This document shows, in pieces, positions 8,354 to 17,303 of a stretch of DNA of 64,000 nt. This DNA comes from Polaribacter filamentus (lineage in GTDB: Bacteria > Bacteroidota > Bacteroidia > Flavobacteriales > Flavobacteriaceae). The stretch covers positions 2,927,501 through 2,991,500 of the forward strand of contig NZ_MQUA01000013.1 in assembly GCF_002943715.1 (NCBI RefSeq), in the 5' to 3' direction. The notes beneath the pieces are model-generated. The model did no database searches. It was not told the DNA's origin and was given only the letters and a program-made list of their open reading frames with translations. The position numbers and the translations under genes were made by a program. Position 1 is the stretch's first letter. Every line of letters starts with the position of its first letter.

Positions 8354-8398
8354 TTTGAAATTCGTAATTCAAAATCCGTAATTCCTAATTCCTAATTT
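8343..8398 (-). repeat. Right flanking repeat of the S23 gene, inverted
   Basis: On the plus strand it reads GTAATTCATAATTTGAAATT, then CGTAATTC, CCGTAATTCC, TAATTCCTAATTT. The reverse complement contains GAATTACGAATT and AATTAGGAATT, as in the left flank and in the exporter insertion. It overlaps the last codons of the S23 gene and ends 5 bases before the HlyD start. Confidence 0.75.
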
Positions 8399-8403
8399 AA
8401 AAA

Positions 8404-9696
8404 ATGAACACTAATTTAAAAGACATAGAATTAAGAAGTGAAGAAGTCCAAGAGATTCTAACGAAAGTACCCAATTGGATGATTCGTTGGGGAAATACGC
8501 TATTCTTGTTTTTAATTGTAATGCTTTTAGCATTGTCTTGGCTTGTTAAATATCCAGATATTATTACTTCAGAAGCAATTATTACAACTGAAATTCCGCC
8601 ACAAAAAGAATTTGCTAGAGTTACAGGGAAAATTGATACCCTATTTGTAAAAGATGCACAGAATGTCATTGAAGGTGAGTCACTCGCAATTATAGAAAAT
8701 ACAGCTAATTATTCAGATGTATTCTTTTTAAAATCAATTGTTGATACCATTAAAGTGCAAAAAACATCTTTTATTTTTCCAATCAACAAACTTCCAATTT
8801 TATTTTTAGGAGCTATTGAAACTAACTTTGCTATTTTTGAGAATAATTATATCAACTATCTTTTAAATAAAGAATTAGATCCATTTTCTAACGAAGCCAT
8901 TGCAAATAAAATTACTACATCAGAATTAACGAGAAGGTTAAACAATATTCAATCTCAAAAAATATTACATAAAAGAGAATTAGAATTCAACCAAAAAGAT
9001 TTAGAAAGAAGTAAATCGCTATTCAACAAAGGAGTAATTTCAAAAAAAGAATATGAAACCAAGCAAATAGAATACTTAAGGGCAGAACGCAATTATAAAA
9101 ATATGACTGCTGCTATTTCTCAAGTAAGAGAAGCTATTTCTAATAGTAAAAGAACCTCAAAAGGAACAGAAATATCTCGTATTAGAGAAGAAATGACATT
9201 GCTTAAAAACGTAATTCAGTCTTTTAATCAACTGAAAAAAAGTATTAAAGATTGGGAAATGCGGTATGTGTTAAGTGCTAAAATAAATGGAAAAGTTTCT
9301 TTTTTAAATTATTGGAGTCAGAATCAAACAGTAAATCAAGGTGCTTTAGTTTTTACAATTATTCCGAATGAAAATGCTGCTTTTATTGCCAAATTGAAAA
9401 CGCCTGCGCAAAATTTAGGAAAAGTAAAAATCGGACAAATCGTAAATATCAAGCTTCAAAATTATCCAGATTATGAATTTGGGGTTTTAAAAGGAACTGT
9501 AAATCATATTTCTGAAATTTCAACCACAGATGGTTTTTACACCATTGACGTTTCACTTCCTGAAAAATTAATAACCTCTTATAATAAAGAAATAGAGTTC
9601 AAACAAGAAATGCGTGGAACAGCAGATATTGTAACAGAAGATTTACGTTTAATTCAGCGTTTCTTTTATCAGTTTAATAAAATTATGAAACGATAG
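8404..9696 (+). CDS. HlyD-family periplasmic adaptor
   Basis: This 430-residue membrane fusion protein would link the C39-ABC exporter to an outer-membrane channel. It has a short cytoplasmic N-terminus, one membrane segment at residues ~31-48, a lipoyl-like half-motif (TGKIDTLFVKDAQNVIEGE, ~74-92), a long coiled-coil (~160-290), the second lipoyl half (KINGKVSFLNYWSQNQTV, ~303-320) and a beta-barrel region. Length is normal and the frame is intact. No TolC-like gene is in the window, so the outer channel must be encoded elsewhere. Confidence 0.9.
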   Translation: MNTNLKDIELRSEEVQEILTKVPNWMIRWGNTLFLFLIVMLLALSWLVKYPDIITSEAIITTEIPPQKEFARVTGKIDTLFVKDAQNVIEGESLAIIENTANYSDVFFLKSIVDTIKVQKTSFIFPINKLPILFLGAIETNFAIFENNYINYLLNKELDPFSNEAIANKITTSELTRRLNNIQSQKILHKRELEFNQKDLERSKSLFNKGVISKKEYETKQIEYLRAERNYKNMTAAISQVREAISNSKRTSKGTEISRIREEMTLLKNVIQSFNQLKKSIKDWEMRYVLSAKINGKVSFLNYWSQNQTVNQGALVFTIIPNENAAFIAKLKTPAQNLGKVKIGQIVNIKLQNYPDYEFGVLKGTVNHISEISTTDGFYTIDVSLPEKLITSYNKEIEFKQEMRGTADIVTEDLRLIQRFFYQFNKIMKR

Positions 9697-9740
9697 TTTA
9701 CATTTCTCTTTATTTTTCTATCTTTAAGCAAAGAAAAAAA

Positions 9741-11276
9741 ATGCTAGTCAAAGTTTATGGTTCTGCCGTTTTTGGTATTGAAGCCGCCACAATTACTGTT
9801 GAAGTTAATATAGATAAAGGAATTGGTTACCATTTAGTTGGTTTGCCAGACAAAGCTGTTAGTGAAAGTTCATATCGGATTTCTGCTGCTTTAAACAACA
9901 ACAACTTTAAACTTCCTGGAAAAAAAATAATTATCAATATGGCACCTGCCGATATTAGAAAAGAAGGCGCTGCTTATGATTTAACTTTGGCAATGGGAAT
10001 TCTTACTGCATCCAACCAAATAAAATCTACCAATATTGATGAATATATTATTATGGGCGAGCTTTCTTTGGATGGAAGTTTACAGCCTATAAGAGGAGCC
10101 CTACCTATTGCAATAAAAGCGCGCGAAGAAGGTTATAAATATTTTATTTTACCAAAAGACAATGCTAAAGAAGCTGCAATTGTAGATGATTTAGAAGTTT
10201 TAGGAGTAGAAAATATCATGGAAGTTATCAATCATTTTAATGGTGATAAAATAATTGAATCTACAATTGTTGATACAAGAGCAGAATTTTATAAAAACAT
10301 CGATTTTCCTGAGTTTGATTTTTCGGATGTAAAAGGACAAGAATCTATAAAACGTTGTATGGAAATTGCTGCAGCTGGCGGACATAATATCATTTTAATT
10401 GGTCCTCCAGGTTCTGGAAAAACAATGTTAGCAAAAAGATTACCATCCATTTTACCCCCAATGACGCTGCAGGAAGCATTAGAAACCACAAAAATTCATT
10501 CTGTAGTTGGTAAAACAAAAAATAATGGATTGCTATTTCAAAGACCTTTTAGAAGTCCACATCATACAATTTCTGATGTTGCTTTGGTTGGTGGAGGCCA
10601 ATATCCACAACCAGGAGAAATCTCACTTTCTCATAATGGTGTTCTATTTTTAGACGAATTACCAGAATTTAAAAGATCGGTTTTAGAAGTTATGCGTCAA
10701 CCTTTAGAAGACCGAGATGTTACTATTTCTAGAGCTAAATTTACGGTAACCTATCCTTGTAGTTTTATGTTGGTGGCAAGCATGAATCCCAGTCCGTCTG
10801 GATATTTTAATGATCCGAGTTCGCCAATGACTTCTTCACCTCAAGAAATGCAACGATATTTAAGTAAGATTTCTGGACCTTTGTTAGACAGAATTGATAT
10901 CCATATAGAGGTTACTCCTGTTCCGTTTGAAAAACTAACAGAGGAACGAAAAGGAGAATCATCCGTAGAAATTAGAAAACGAGTAACAGCCTCAAGAGAA
11001 AGACAATCCGAAAGATTTAAAGATTTTGAAAACGTACATTATAATGCGCAAATGAGTGTAAAACAAATTCGGAAATACTGTAAATTATCACCAGAAAGTT
11101 TATCACTTTTAAAAACAGCGATGGAAAAATTAAACCTTTCAGCCAGAGCGTATGACCGAATTTTAAAAGTTTCTAGAACGATTGCTGATTTAGCAAATAC
11201 TACAGACATTTCTCCAGATCATATTGCAGAAGCAATTCAATATAGAAGTTTGGATAGAGATGGTTGGTTGGGTTAA
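9741..11276 (+). CDS. yifB: YifB/ComM-family Mg-chelatase-like AAA+ ATPase
   Basis: This 511-residue protein has the family's three parts: an N-terminal Lon-protease-like domain (~1-160), the AAA+ module with Walker A GPPGSGKT (~221-228) and Walker B LFLDEL (~300), and the C-terminal Mg-chelatase domain ending in the YRSLDRDGW motif. In Gram-negatives ComM is a branch-migration helicase in natural transformation; whether that holds here is inference. It overlaps the convergent SLC13 gene by 4 bases. Confidence 0.93.
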   Translation: MLVKVYGSAVFGIEAATITVEVNIDKGIGYHLVGLPDKAVSESSYRISAALNNNNFKLPGKKIIINMAPADIRKEGAAYDLTLAMGILTASNQIKSTNIDEYIIMGELSLDGSLQPIRGALPIAIKAREEGYKYFILPKDNAKEAAIVDDLEVLGVENIMEVINHFNGDKIIESTIVDTRAEFYKNIDFPEFDFSDVKGQESIKRCMEIAAAGGHNIILIGPPGSGKTMLAKRLPSILPPMTLQEALETTKIHSVVGKTKNNGLLFQRPFRSPHHTISDVALVGGGQYPQPGEISLSHNGVLFLDELPEFKRSVLEVMRQPLEDRDVTISRAKFTVTYPCSFMLVASMNPSPSGYFNDPSSPMTSSPQEMQRYLSKISGPLLDRIDIHIEVTPVPFEKLTEERKGESSVEIRKRVTASRERQSERFKDFENVHYNAQMSVKQIRKYCKLSPESLSLLKTAMEKLNLSARAYDRILKVSRTIADLANTTDISPDHIAEAIQYRSLDRDGWLG

Positions 11277-12703
11277 AAAAACAACGGAATCACAAACTGA
11301 TAATACAAAATTAATAAGCCTACAGCAATTAGGTTTAAAACAATTCCTGCTTTTACCATTTGATTCACTTTTACATAACCACTTGCAAAAACAATTGCGT
11401 TTGGTGGCGTTGCCATTGGCAGCATAAATGCACAACTGCTTGCCATTGTAACCGGAATTAATAAATTTAAAATAGGAATATTTAAACCAATTGCAATACC
11501 TGCCACAACAGGAGCTAAAACAGAAATTAAAGCAACGTTGCTCATTAATTCGGTCATAAATAACATTAAGATAATTAACAAAGAAACGGTTACTAAAACA
11601 TTAAGATTTCCAGCAGCAATTGAATCTGTAATTAAAGCAACCAAACCACTAGAATCCATTGCATTTGCGAGTGCTAAACCACCTCCAAAAAGCAGTAGAA
11701 TTCCCCATGCTAATTTTTCTGTGTCTTTCCATTTTAAGATAAAATTTCTTTTATGAAAATTCATAGGAATTGCAAATAAAGAAACTGCACCAATTAAACT
11801 GATAATAGTATCTGATAATTTTAAATTAGGAAAAATATTGTTAATAATGGTTCTCGTAACCCATAAAAAAACAGTAATTCCAAAAATTAATAAAACTCTT
11901 TTTTCCTCCTTGGATATTTTACCAAGTTTCACTACTTCATCCGTAATTAAATTTGCTGATGCTGAAAACAAAATGCCTTTACTTGGAAACATCAATTTTA
12001 CCAATACAAAATAGACTGCAACAATCATAATTATTGAAAACGGTAAACCAAAACTCATCCAAGTTAAAAAAGAAATTTGAATATTATATTGATTTTCTAA
12101 AAGTCCGATTAAAACCGAGTTTGGTGGTGTTCCAATAACGGTGGCAATTCCGCCAGCATTTGCAGCAAAAGCGATACCTAACATAATACTCAACGCAAAA
12201 TTTTTATCGCCTTTTGTAAAGCCGTCTTTATCGTCTATTAATAGTTTTATAACGGATATTGCAATTGGCAACATTACCACTGTAGCTGCCGTATTGCTTA
12301 TCCACATACTCATAAAACCAGTTGCAATCATAAAACCCAACACTACTTTATTAGGCGTTGTGCCTGTAAATTTTACAATATTTAAAGCAATTCTTTTATG
12401 CAGGTTTACTTTTTCTAAAGCCAAAGCCAATATAAAACCACCAAAGAATAAGAATATAATCGGACTTCCATAATTTGCGCCAACAGCATCAATTTCCATG
12501 ACTTTTAAAAGCGGAAATAAAATTAATGGCAACAAGGCAGTAACAGCGATATTTACGGTTTCTGTAATCCACCAAATTACCATCCAAAGTGCAACTGCTA
12601 TTACAGCGTCTCCTTTTTCTGATATCAAAAAGAACGGAAGATTTACGACAATAAAAAACAATATGGGCCCTAGAAGAAGTCCTATTTTTTTGGCTATGTG
12701 CAT
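11273..12703 (-). CDS. SLC13/DASS-family Na+-coupled anion carrier
   Basis: This 476-residue inner-membrane protein has about 11-12 hydrophobic segments. The two hairpin SNT-type motifs are visible: MWISNTAATVVMLPIAI near 135-151 and, in the second repeat, LMSNVALISVLAPVV near 390-404, with PPNAIVFASGY at ~436-446. Family substrates are dicarboxylates, citrate or sulfate; the sequence does not decide which. It is monocistronic as far as can be seen, behind a terminator and a REP-like element. Confidence 0.88.
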   Translation of the reverse strand: MHIAKKIGLLLGPILFFIVVNLPFFLISEKGDAVIAVALWMVIWWITETVNIAVTALLPLILFPLLKVMEIDAVGANYGSPIIFLFFGGFILALALEKVNLHKRIALNIVKFTGTTPNKVVLGFMIATGFMSMWISNTAATVVMLPIAISVIKLLIDDKDGFTKGDKNFALSIMLGIAFAANAGGIATVIGTPPNSVLIGLLENQYNIQISFLTWMSFGLPFSIIMIVAVYFVLVKLMFPSKGILFSASANLITDEVVKLGKISKEEKRVLLIFGITVFLWVTRTIINNIFPNLKLSDTIISLIGAVSLFAIPMNFHKRNFILKWKDTEKLAWGILLLFGGGLALANAMDSSGLVALITDSIAAGNLNVLVTVSLLIILMLFMTELMSNVALISVLAPVVAGIAIGLNIPILNLLIPVTMASSCAFMLPMATPPNAIVFASGYVKVNQMVKAGIVLNLIAVGLLILYYQFVIPLFF

Positions 12704-12801
12704 TTTAGATTGATTAATTTCCGCGCTAAATTAGCAAAAGTCTTAGGAACTTTATTGATAATTTTTTAATCAAAATAATATAATTTTATAAATACGAGAA
12801 T

Positions 12802-12888
12802 CTGCGTTAAGGATTGAACGGGCTGTTTGAGCTCTTTTTGTTTTTTTAAACAAAAAAGCGAGTAGTGAAAGCCTGTTAAAACGCCCAA
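12802..12888. repeat. REP-like structured intergenic element
   Basis: It starts TGCGTTAAGGATTGAACGGG and ends AAGCCTGTTAAAACGCCC. Inside is an imperfect hairpin of GCTCTTTTTGTTT against AAACAAAAAAGCG. The outer GCGTTAAGGATTGAA..AGTGAAAGCC frame resembles a repeat family I know from many Flavobacteriaceae intergenic regions. Only one copy lies in this window, so repetition cannot be shown here. Confidence 0.5.
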
Positions 12889-12892
12889 AAAG

Positions 12893-12925
12893 AAAAAACC
12901 CTTACAAATTAATGCAAGGGTTTTT
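12893..12925 (-). terminator. Terminator after ahcY
   Basis: On the plus strand AAAAAACCCTTAC..GCAAGGGTTTTT forms a stem of about 9 bp with an 8-base loop. Read on the minus strand it is followed by a run of T. It lies 112 bases past the ahcY stop, before the SLC13 gene. Confidence 0.65.
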
Positions 12926-13036
12926 ATATATTTTACAATCTAAGAATGAGATTGCCAAGTCATTACTTCCTCGCAATGACAGATAGTTCAAATTTTTAGA
13001 AACCATTAACTAGCAACTAAAAACTATTAACCATTT

Positions 13037-14353
13037 TTAGTATCTATAATGTTCTGGCTTAAATGGCCCGTCTACAGTTACACCAATATATGATGCTTGA
13101 TCTGAACGCAACTCTGTAAGCTCTACTCCTATTTTTGCTAAGTGTAAAAACGCTACTTTTTCATCTAAATGTTTTGGTAACATATACACTAAATTTTCAT
13201 AAGCATCTCTGTTTGTCCACAATTCTATTTGCGCCAACGTTTGATTTGTAAATGAATTAGACATTACAAAACTTGGATGACCAGTTGCACAACCTAAGTT
13301 TACTAAACGTCCTTCTGCCAAAAGAATAATATCTTTGCCGTCAATAACATATTTATCAACTTGAGGTTTGATAGTGTCTTTTGTATGACCGTAGTTTTTG
13401 TTTAACCAAGCCATGTCGATTTCATTATCGAAATGCCCAATATTAGCAACAATCACTTTGTCTTTCATTGCTTCGAAATGATGACCTTGAATAATATCTT
13501 TGTTACCTGTAGTTGTAATAATAATATCAGAATTTGCAATAACAGTTTCTAATCTTTTTACTTCAAAACCGTCCATTGCAGCTTGTAAAGCACAAATAGG
13601 ATCGATTTCTGTAACAGTTACAATAGAACCTGCACCTTTAAAAGAAGCTGCTGTTCCCTTACCAACATCACCGTAACCACAAACAGTTACACGTTTACCA
13701 GCTAACATAATATCGGTTGCTCTACGAATTGCATCTACTGCAGATTCTCTACAACCATATTTATTATCAAACTTAGATTTTGTAACAGAATCGTTTACGT
13801 TAATTGCTGGCATTGGCAAAGTTCCTGCTTTAACTCTGTCATACAATCTATGAACTCCCGTTGTAGTTTCTTCTGATAAACCATTGATTCCTGCAGCTAA
13901 TTCTGGATAACGATCTAAAACCATATTTGTTAAATCTCCGCCATCATCTAAGATTAAGTTTAATGGTTTTTTGTCTTCACCAAAAAACAACGTCTGTTCT
14001 ATACACCAATCAAATTCTTCTTCGGTCATATCTTTCCAAGCATACACTTCAGTTCCTGCAGCAGCAATTGCAGCAGCAGCTTGATCTTGTGTAGAAAAAA
14101 TATTACAAGAACTCCAAGTAACTTCTGCTCCTAAAGCTTGTAAAGTTTCTATTAAAACGGCAGTTTGAATCGTCATGTGCAAACAACCTGCGATTCTAGC
14201 GCCTTTTAAAGGTTGACTGTCTTTAAATTCTTCTCTCAAAGCCATTAATCCTGGCATTTCTGCTTCTGCCAAATTCATTTCTTTTCTTCCCCAATCGGCC
14301 AAAGAAATATCTTTCACTTTAAAAGGGATATAAGTAGCGGTTTTTGTGCTCAT
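13037..14353 (-). CDS. ahcY: Adenosylhomocysteinase
   Basis: This 438-residue enzyme hydrolyses S-adenosylhomocysteine to adenosine and homocysteine, recycling the product of methylations. Recognisable are [14 protein letters not shown] (~57-70), [13 protein letters not shown] (~185-197, substrate and NAD site) and the Rossmann loop [12 protein letters not shown] (~223-234). It ends with the conserved PFKPEHYRY. Full length. It is divergent from the PPTase gene; a -7-like TAACTTTG lies 34-41 bases upstream of the start. Confidence 0.96.
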   Translation of the reverse strand: MSTKTATYIPFKVKDISLADWGRKEMNLAEAEMPGLMALREEFKDSQPLKGARIAGCLHMTIQTAVLIETLQALGAEVTWSSCNIFSTQDQAAAAIAAAGTEVYAWKDMTEEEFDWCIEQTLFFGEDKKPLNLILDDGGDLTNMVLDRYPELAAGINGLSEETTTGVHRLYDRVKAGTLPMPAINVNDSVTKSKFDNKYGCRESAVDAIRRATDIMLAGKRVTVCGYGDVGKGTAASFKGAGSIVTVTEIDPICALQAAMDGFEVKRLETVIANSDIIITTTGNKDIIQGHHFEAMKDKVIVANIGHFDNEIDMAWLNKNYGHTKDTIKPQVDKYVIDGKDIILLAEGRLVNLGCATGHPSFVMSNSFTNQTLAQIELWTNRDAYENLVYMLPKHLDEKVAFLHLAKIGVELTELRSDQASYIGVTVDGPFKPEHYRY

Positions 14354-14386
14354 ATTTTGTATATTTAAATCTATTTTTTTCGATTA

Positions 14387-14394
14387 CAAAGTTA
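14387..14394 (-). promoter_or_regulatory. -7 element upstream of ahcY
   Basis: On the minus strand TAACTTTG fits the Bacteroidota -7 consensus TAnnTTTG. No clear -33 TTG stands at 19 bases, so only half of the promoter is supported. Confidence 0.4.
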
Positions 14395-14414
14395 CAACAA
14401 CCATTTTAAAAACT

Positions 14415-15041
14415 ATGGCTCTTTACAAAACATTAACGATTGGCAAAACGACTAAAGTCCTAATTTGGAAGATAGAAGAATCTATCGAGGATTTACACAA
14501 AGGAATTAGTTTATCCGAAAACAGTAAAACTAGATTAAATTCTATGAAGTCTAATTTGCATCAAAAAGGCTTTTTAAGCATACGACATTTGCTAAAGGAA
14601 ATTAATTTAACGGATACTGATATAAATTATGATGATTTTGGAAAACCTCATTTAACCAACGGAAGGCATATTTCCATCACACATTCTTTTACATTTACTG
14701 CCATTATTTTTTCTGATAAAAGTCCTGTAGGAATTGACGTTGAAAAACAGCGTGAAAAAATCTTAAAAATTGCGCACAAATTTACGCCAATTGAGGAATA
14801 CAAAACCATTGCAAATGTTGATGCTTTAATAAGTAAACTAACTATTGTTTGGGGCGCAAAGGAGAGTTTGTATAAAATATACGGAAAGAAAAAATTGCTT
14901 TTTTTACATCATATTTATATAAATGATTTTAATTTTGAGGATCAAAAAACTACTGGTGAAATCCGTTTTGACGGGAAATTAACTTCTTATAACATCCAGT
15001 TTTTAGAGTTTGAAGGATTTACGTGTGTGTTCGCTTTTTAA
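14415..15041 (+). CDS. 4'-phosphopantetheinyl transferase superfamily protein
   Basis: From ATG 14415 (MALYKTLTIG) it is 208 residues; an in-frame ATG at 14346 would overlap ahcY and adds unrelated sequence. The Sfp/AcpT hallmarks are present: ISITHSFTF (~77-85), GIDVEKQREKI (~99-109) with the Mg-binding Asp, and WGAKESLYKIYGKK (~142-155) with the W-x-x-KE motif. It transfers phosphopantetheine from CoA to carrier proteins; the acceptor is not evident from the context. Confidence 0.88.
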   Translation: MALYKTLTIGKTTKVLIWKIEESIEDLHKGISLSENSKTRLNSMKSNLHQKGFLSIRHLLKEINLTDTDINYDDFGKPHLTNGRHISITHSFTFTAIIFSDKSPVGIDVEKQREKILKIAHKFTPIEEYKTIANVDALISKLTIVWGAKESLYKIYGKKKLLFLHHIYINDFNFEDQKTTGEIRFDGKLTSYNIQFLEFEGFTCVFAF

Positions 15042-15192
15042 AAGTTCAAGGTTTAAAATTTAAGATTAACCGTCTTATAAAACTTGTCTTTTCGACGCTA
15101 AAAGTAATCTCATTATTCACGCTACACCGTTTTTCTAACTAAACTATGTTTCTATTGTGGTAAAAAAAACATCAAAATTAAAATGAACTTCT

Positions 15193-15200
15193 TACTTTTG
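15193..15200 (+). promoter_or_regulatory. -7 element upstream of pnuC
   Basis: TACTTTTG fits TAnnTTTG and lies 27 bases before the start codon at 15228. No convincing -33 element is seen. Confidence 0.35.
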
Positions 15201-15227
15201 ACTTTTTATAAATCTCTATAGAATAAA

Positions 15228-15860
15228 ATGACAGAAATTTTTGATTTCTTTTTTGGTCAATATAAAACCTATTCAACCACAGAAACTACTTTAGAAATTA
15301 TTGCCGTAATTTTTGGTTTTTTATCCGTTTGGTATTCTAAACAAAATAAAATTTGGGTATTTCCAACCGGTATGATTAGCACCTCCATTTTTGTATATCT
15401 TCTTTTAAAATGGGAACTTTTAGGTGATATGATGATTAACGGATATTACTTTATTATGAGTGTTTATGGTTGGTATATCTGGACTCGTAAAGTTGATGAA
15501 ACGCATGTAACTCCGATTTCAAGAACCACTCCAAAAGAGAAAAAAACATCCATTTACATCTTTTTCGCAACGCTTCTTTTTGTGTTTATCGTTTATAATT
15601 ATTTTGACAGATGGACCTCATGGGTTGCGTATGCAGATACCATTACAACTGCAATTTTCTTTGTGGGCATGTGGTTAATGGCAAAACGTAAAATAGAAAA
15701 TTGGTTATTTTGGATCGCAGGAAACATCATTTCTGTACCTTTATATTTTTATAAAGGATTTACTTTTACAAGTTTTCAATATTTAGGATTTACATTTATA
15801 GCAATATTTGGTTATTTAGCATGGAAAAGAAGCTTAGACAAGACCCAATTAACATCGTAA
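15228..15860 (+). CDS. pnuC: PnuC-family vitamin transporter
   Basis: This 210-residue protein has about 7 membrane segments and the PnuC pattern of Trp/Tyr-rich helices (NGYYFIMSVYGWYIW at ~82-96; WLFWIAGNIISVPLY at ~163-177). PnuC carriers are facilitators for nicotinamide riboside; close relatives in Bacteroidota (PnuT) carry thiamine. The NadR-like kinase overlapping its 3' end supports nicotinamide riboside, while the nearby TPP riboswitch leaves thiamine possible. The family call is firm, the substrate is not. Confidence 0.88.
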   Translation: MTEIFDFFFGQYKTYSTTETTLEIIAVIFGFLSVWYSKQNKIWVFPTGMISTSIFVYLLLKWELLGDMMINGYYFIMSVYGWYIWTRKVDETHVTPISRTTPKEKKTSIYIFFATLLFVFIVYNYFDRWTSWVAYADTITTAIFFVGMWLMAKRKIENWLFWIAGNIISVPLYFYKGFTFTSFQYLGFTFIAIFGYLAWKRSLDKTQLTS

Positions 15861-16423
15861 AAGTTGTTTTATTTGGTCCAGAATCTACAGGAAAAACAAC
15901 ACTTTCAAAACAATTAGCACGTTATTACAATACGGTTTGGGCGCCAGAATTTGCAAGAGATTACCTGCAAAAAAAATGGAATAACGAACGTAAAACTTGT
16001 GAAGCAGAAGATTTGATTGAAATTGCATTTGGCCAAATAAAACTAGAAAACAAATTGGCCAAAAAAGCCGATAAAGTCTTGATTTGTGATACTGATTTGC
16101 TAGAAACAAAAGTCTATTCAGAAGAATATTACGGTGGTTTTGTGGATGAAAATTTAGACAAAGCTGCTAAAAAAAATCAATATGATTTGTATTTATTAAC
16201 ATACATAGACACACCTTGGGAAGAAGATGATTTACGAGATAGACCCGGTTTACGTTTAGAAATGTTTACCGCTTTTGAAAACGCTCTAAAGAAACACAAT
16301 CGTAATTATATTTTATTAAAAGGCGATAAAGAAACTCGATTAAAAAATGCAACAAAAGCTATTGATAAAATTATTGCAGATAAAGAAAATCTAAGTTCAT
16401 TCTCAGATTCGTTGTTAATTTAA
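15821..16423 (+). CDS. NadR-like ATP-binding kinase
   Basis: This 200-residue protein has P-loop GPESTGKTT (~19-27), the APEFARDYL segment (~46-54), a Walker-B-like LICDTDLLETKVY, and DDLRDRPGLR. These match the ribosylnicotinamide kinase domain of NadR, which traps imported nicotinamide riboside as NMN. There is no N-terminal nucleotidyltransferase domain. It overlaps pnuC by 40 bases in another frame, so the two are translated from one transcript. A thiamine-related kinase role is the alternative. Confidence 0.82.
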   Translation: MEKKLRQDPINIVKVVLFGPESTGKTTLSKQLARYYNTVWAPEFARDYLQKKWNNERKTCEAEDLIEIAFGQIKLENKLAKKADKVLICDTDLLETKVYSEEYYGGFVDENLDKAAKKNQYDLYLLTYIDTPWEEDDLRDRPGLRLEMFTAFENALKKHNRNYILLKGDKETRLKNATKAIDKIIADKENLSSFSDSLLI

Positions 16424-16547
16424 ATATGCCTATTTTTTATCAAAATTTAAGTAACTTTATAATTCTTATCAGTATTAATTAAAAGAAGTATAAAACAGAC
16501 ATACATCTATTTTCTTTCAACATTATTCTATTGCCTTTCCAAAAAAA

Positions 16548-16952
16548 ATGAATTCAGAAAACATCCAAAAAGAACTCAATTTTAAAGCCATAAGAAGTTC
16601 TGGTGCTGGTGGGCAACATGTAAATAAAACATCCTCTAAAATTGAATTAACGTTCGATTTAGAAAACTCCATTTCCCTTTCTGATGCACAAAAAGAGCTT
16701 TTAAAAACCAAACTTTCATCCAAATTAACCAAAGAAAATGTATTGATTCTTTTTTGTGAAGAAACGCGTTCTCAACATCGAAATAAAGACCTTGCTATCA
16801 AGCGTTTTTTAAGCTTGATTAAAACAAATTTAATTCGCCCTAAAAAAAGAAGACTTACAAAACCTAGTAAAACTTCCATCAAAAGAAAAGCTGAAAACAA
16901 ACAAAGAACTTCAGTAAAAAAGGCCTTGAGAAAAAAACCAAAATTAGATTAG
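16548..16952 (+). CDS. arfB: Peptidyl-tRNA hydrolase ArfB
   Basis: This 134-residue protein has the release-factor catalytic motif SSGAGGQHVNKTSSK (GGQ at residues 21-23) and a strongly basic C-terminal tail (KKRRLTKPSKTSIKRKAENK and on). The tail enters the mRNA channel of stalled ribosomes while GGQ hydrolyses the peptidyl-tRNA. It lacks the codon-recognition domains of RF1/RF2, as expected for ArfB. Confidence 0.93.
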   Translation: MNSENIQKELNFKAIRSSGAGGQHVNKTSSKIELTFDLENSISLSDAQKELLKTKLSSKLTKENVLILFCEETRSQHRNKDLAIKRFLSLIKTNLIRPKKRRLTKPSKTSIKRKAENKQRTSVKKALRKKPKLD

Positions 16953-17000
16953 AATAAAAAATCACTTTTTTGTTTCCTATTAAAAAATTCCAACTTAATT

Positions 17001-17163
17001 TTGCAATGTTCTCATAAAGGGGTGCTAAATTAGAGTTGTACGTTTTTAGTTGATAGTTATTAGTAACTAATCATTCAAAATTAAAAAATCAAAACTTTTT
17101 ATACGGCTGAGATCATACCCATTGAACCTAGAACAGGTAATGCTGTTTAGGAATTTATTGCAA
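17001..17163 (+). promoter_or_regulatory. TPP riboswitch (THI element)
   Basis: The conserved core is readable: AAAGGGGTGCT (17017-17027), then ACGGCTGAGATCATACCC (17103-17120), TTGAACCTAGAACAGGTAAT (17122-17141), GCTGTTTAGGAA. TTGCAAT (17001-17007) can pair with ATTGCAA (17157-17163) to close the outer stem. The long P3-type arm at 17030-17090 is variable. It lies about 140 bases before the TonB receptor start, leaving room for an expression platform. Thiamine pyrophosphate should lower expression of the receptor. Confidence 0.93.
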
Positions 17164-17303
17164 AGTAATTACAAAGTTTAACTGAAATAATCTTTATTTT
17201 GATGAGATTACTACGTTGTAAACTCTTCGTAATTACACACAAATTATTCAATATTAATCACAAGAATAATTACCTCTTTTTATTCGTTTTAAAATTTTTT
17301 AAA

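Larger units (their letters stand above)
12704..13036. other. Intergenic region between ahcY and the SLC13 gene
   Basis: No gene is seen in these 333 bases. They hold a REP-like element (about 12802-12888), the likely ahcY terminator (12893-12925) and AT-rich filler with short AACTA/TTAGT stretches at 13005-13030. Confidence 0.6.

Noticed and set aside
12141..12473. 110-residue ORF opposite the SLC13 gene
   Set aside because: It is antisense to membrane segments, with no start signal or family match.
17199..17303. Longer N-terminus for the TPP-controlled receptor
   Set aside because: It lies between riboswitch and the signal peptide and would bury the signal sequence.
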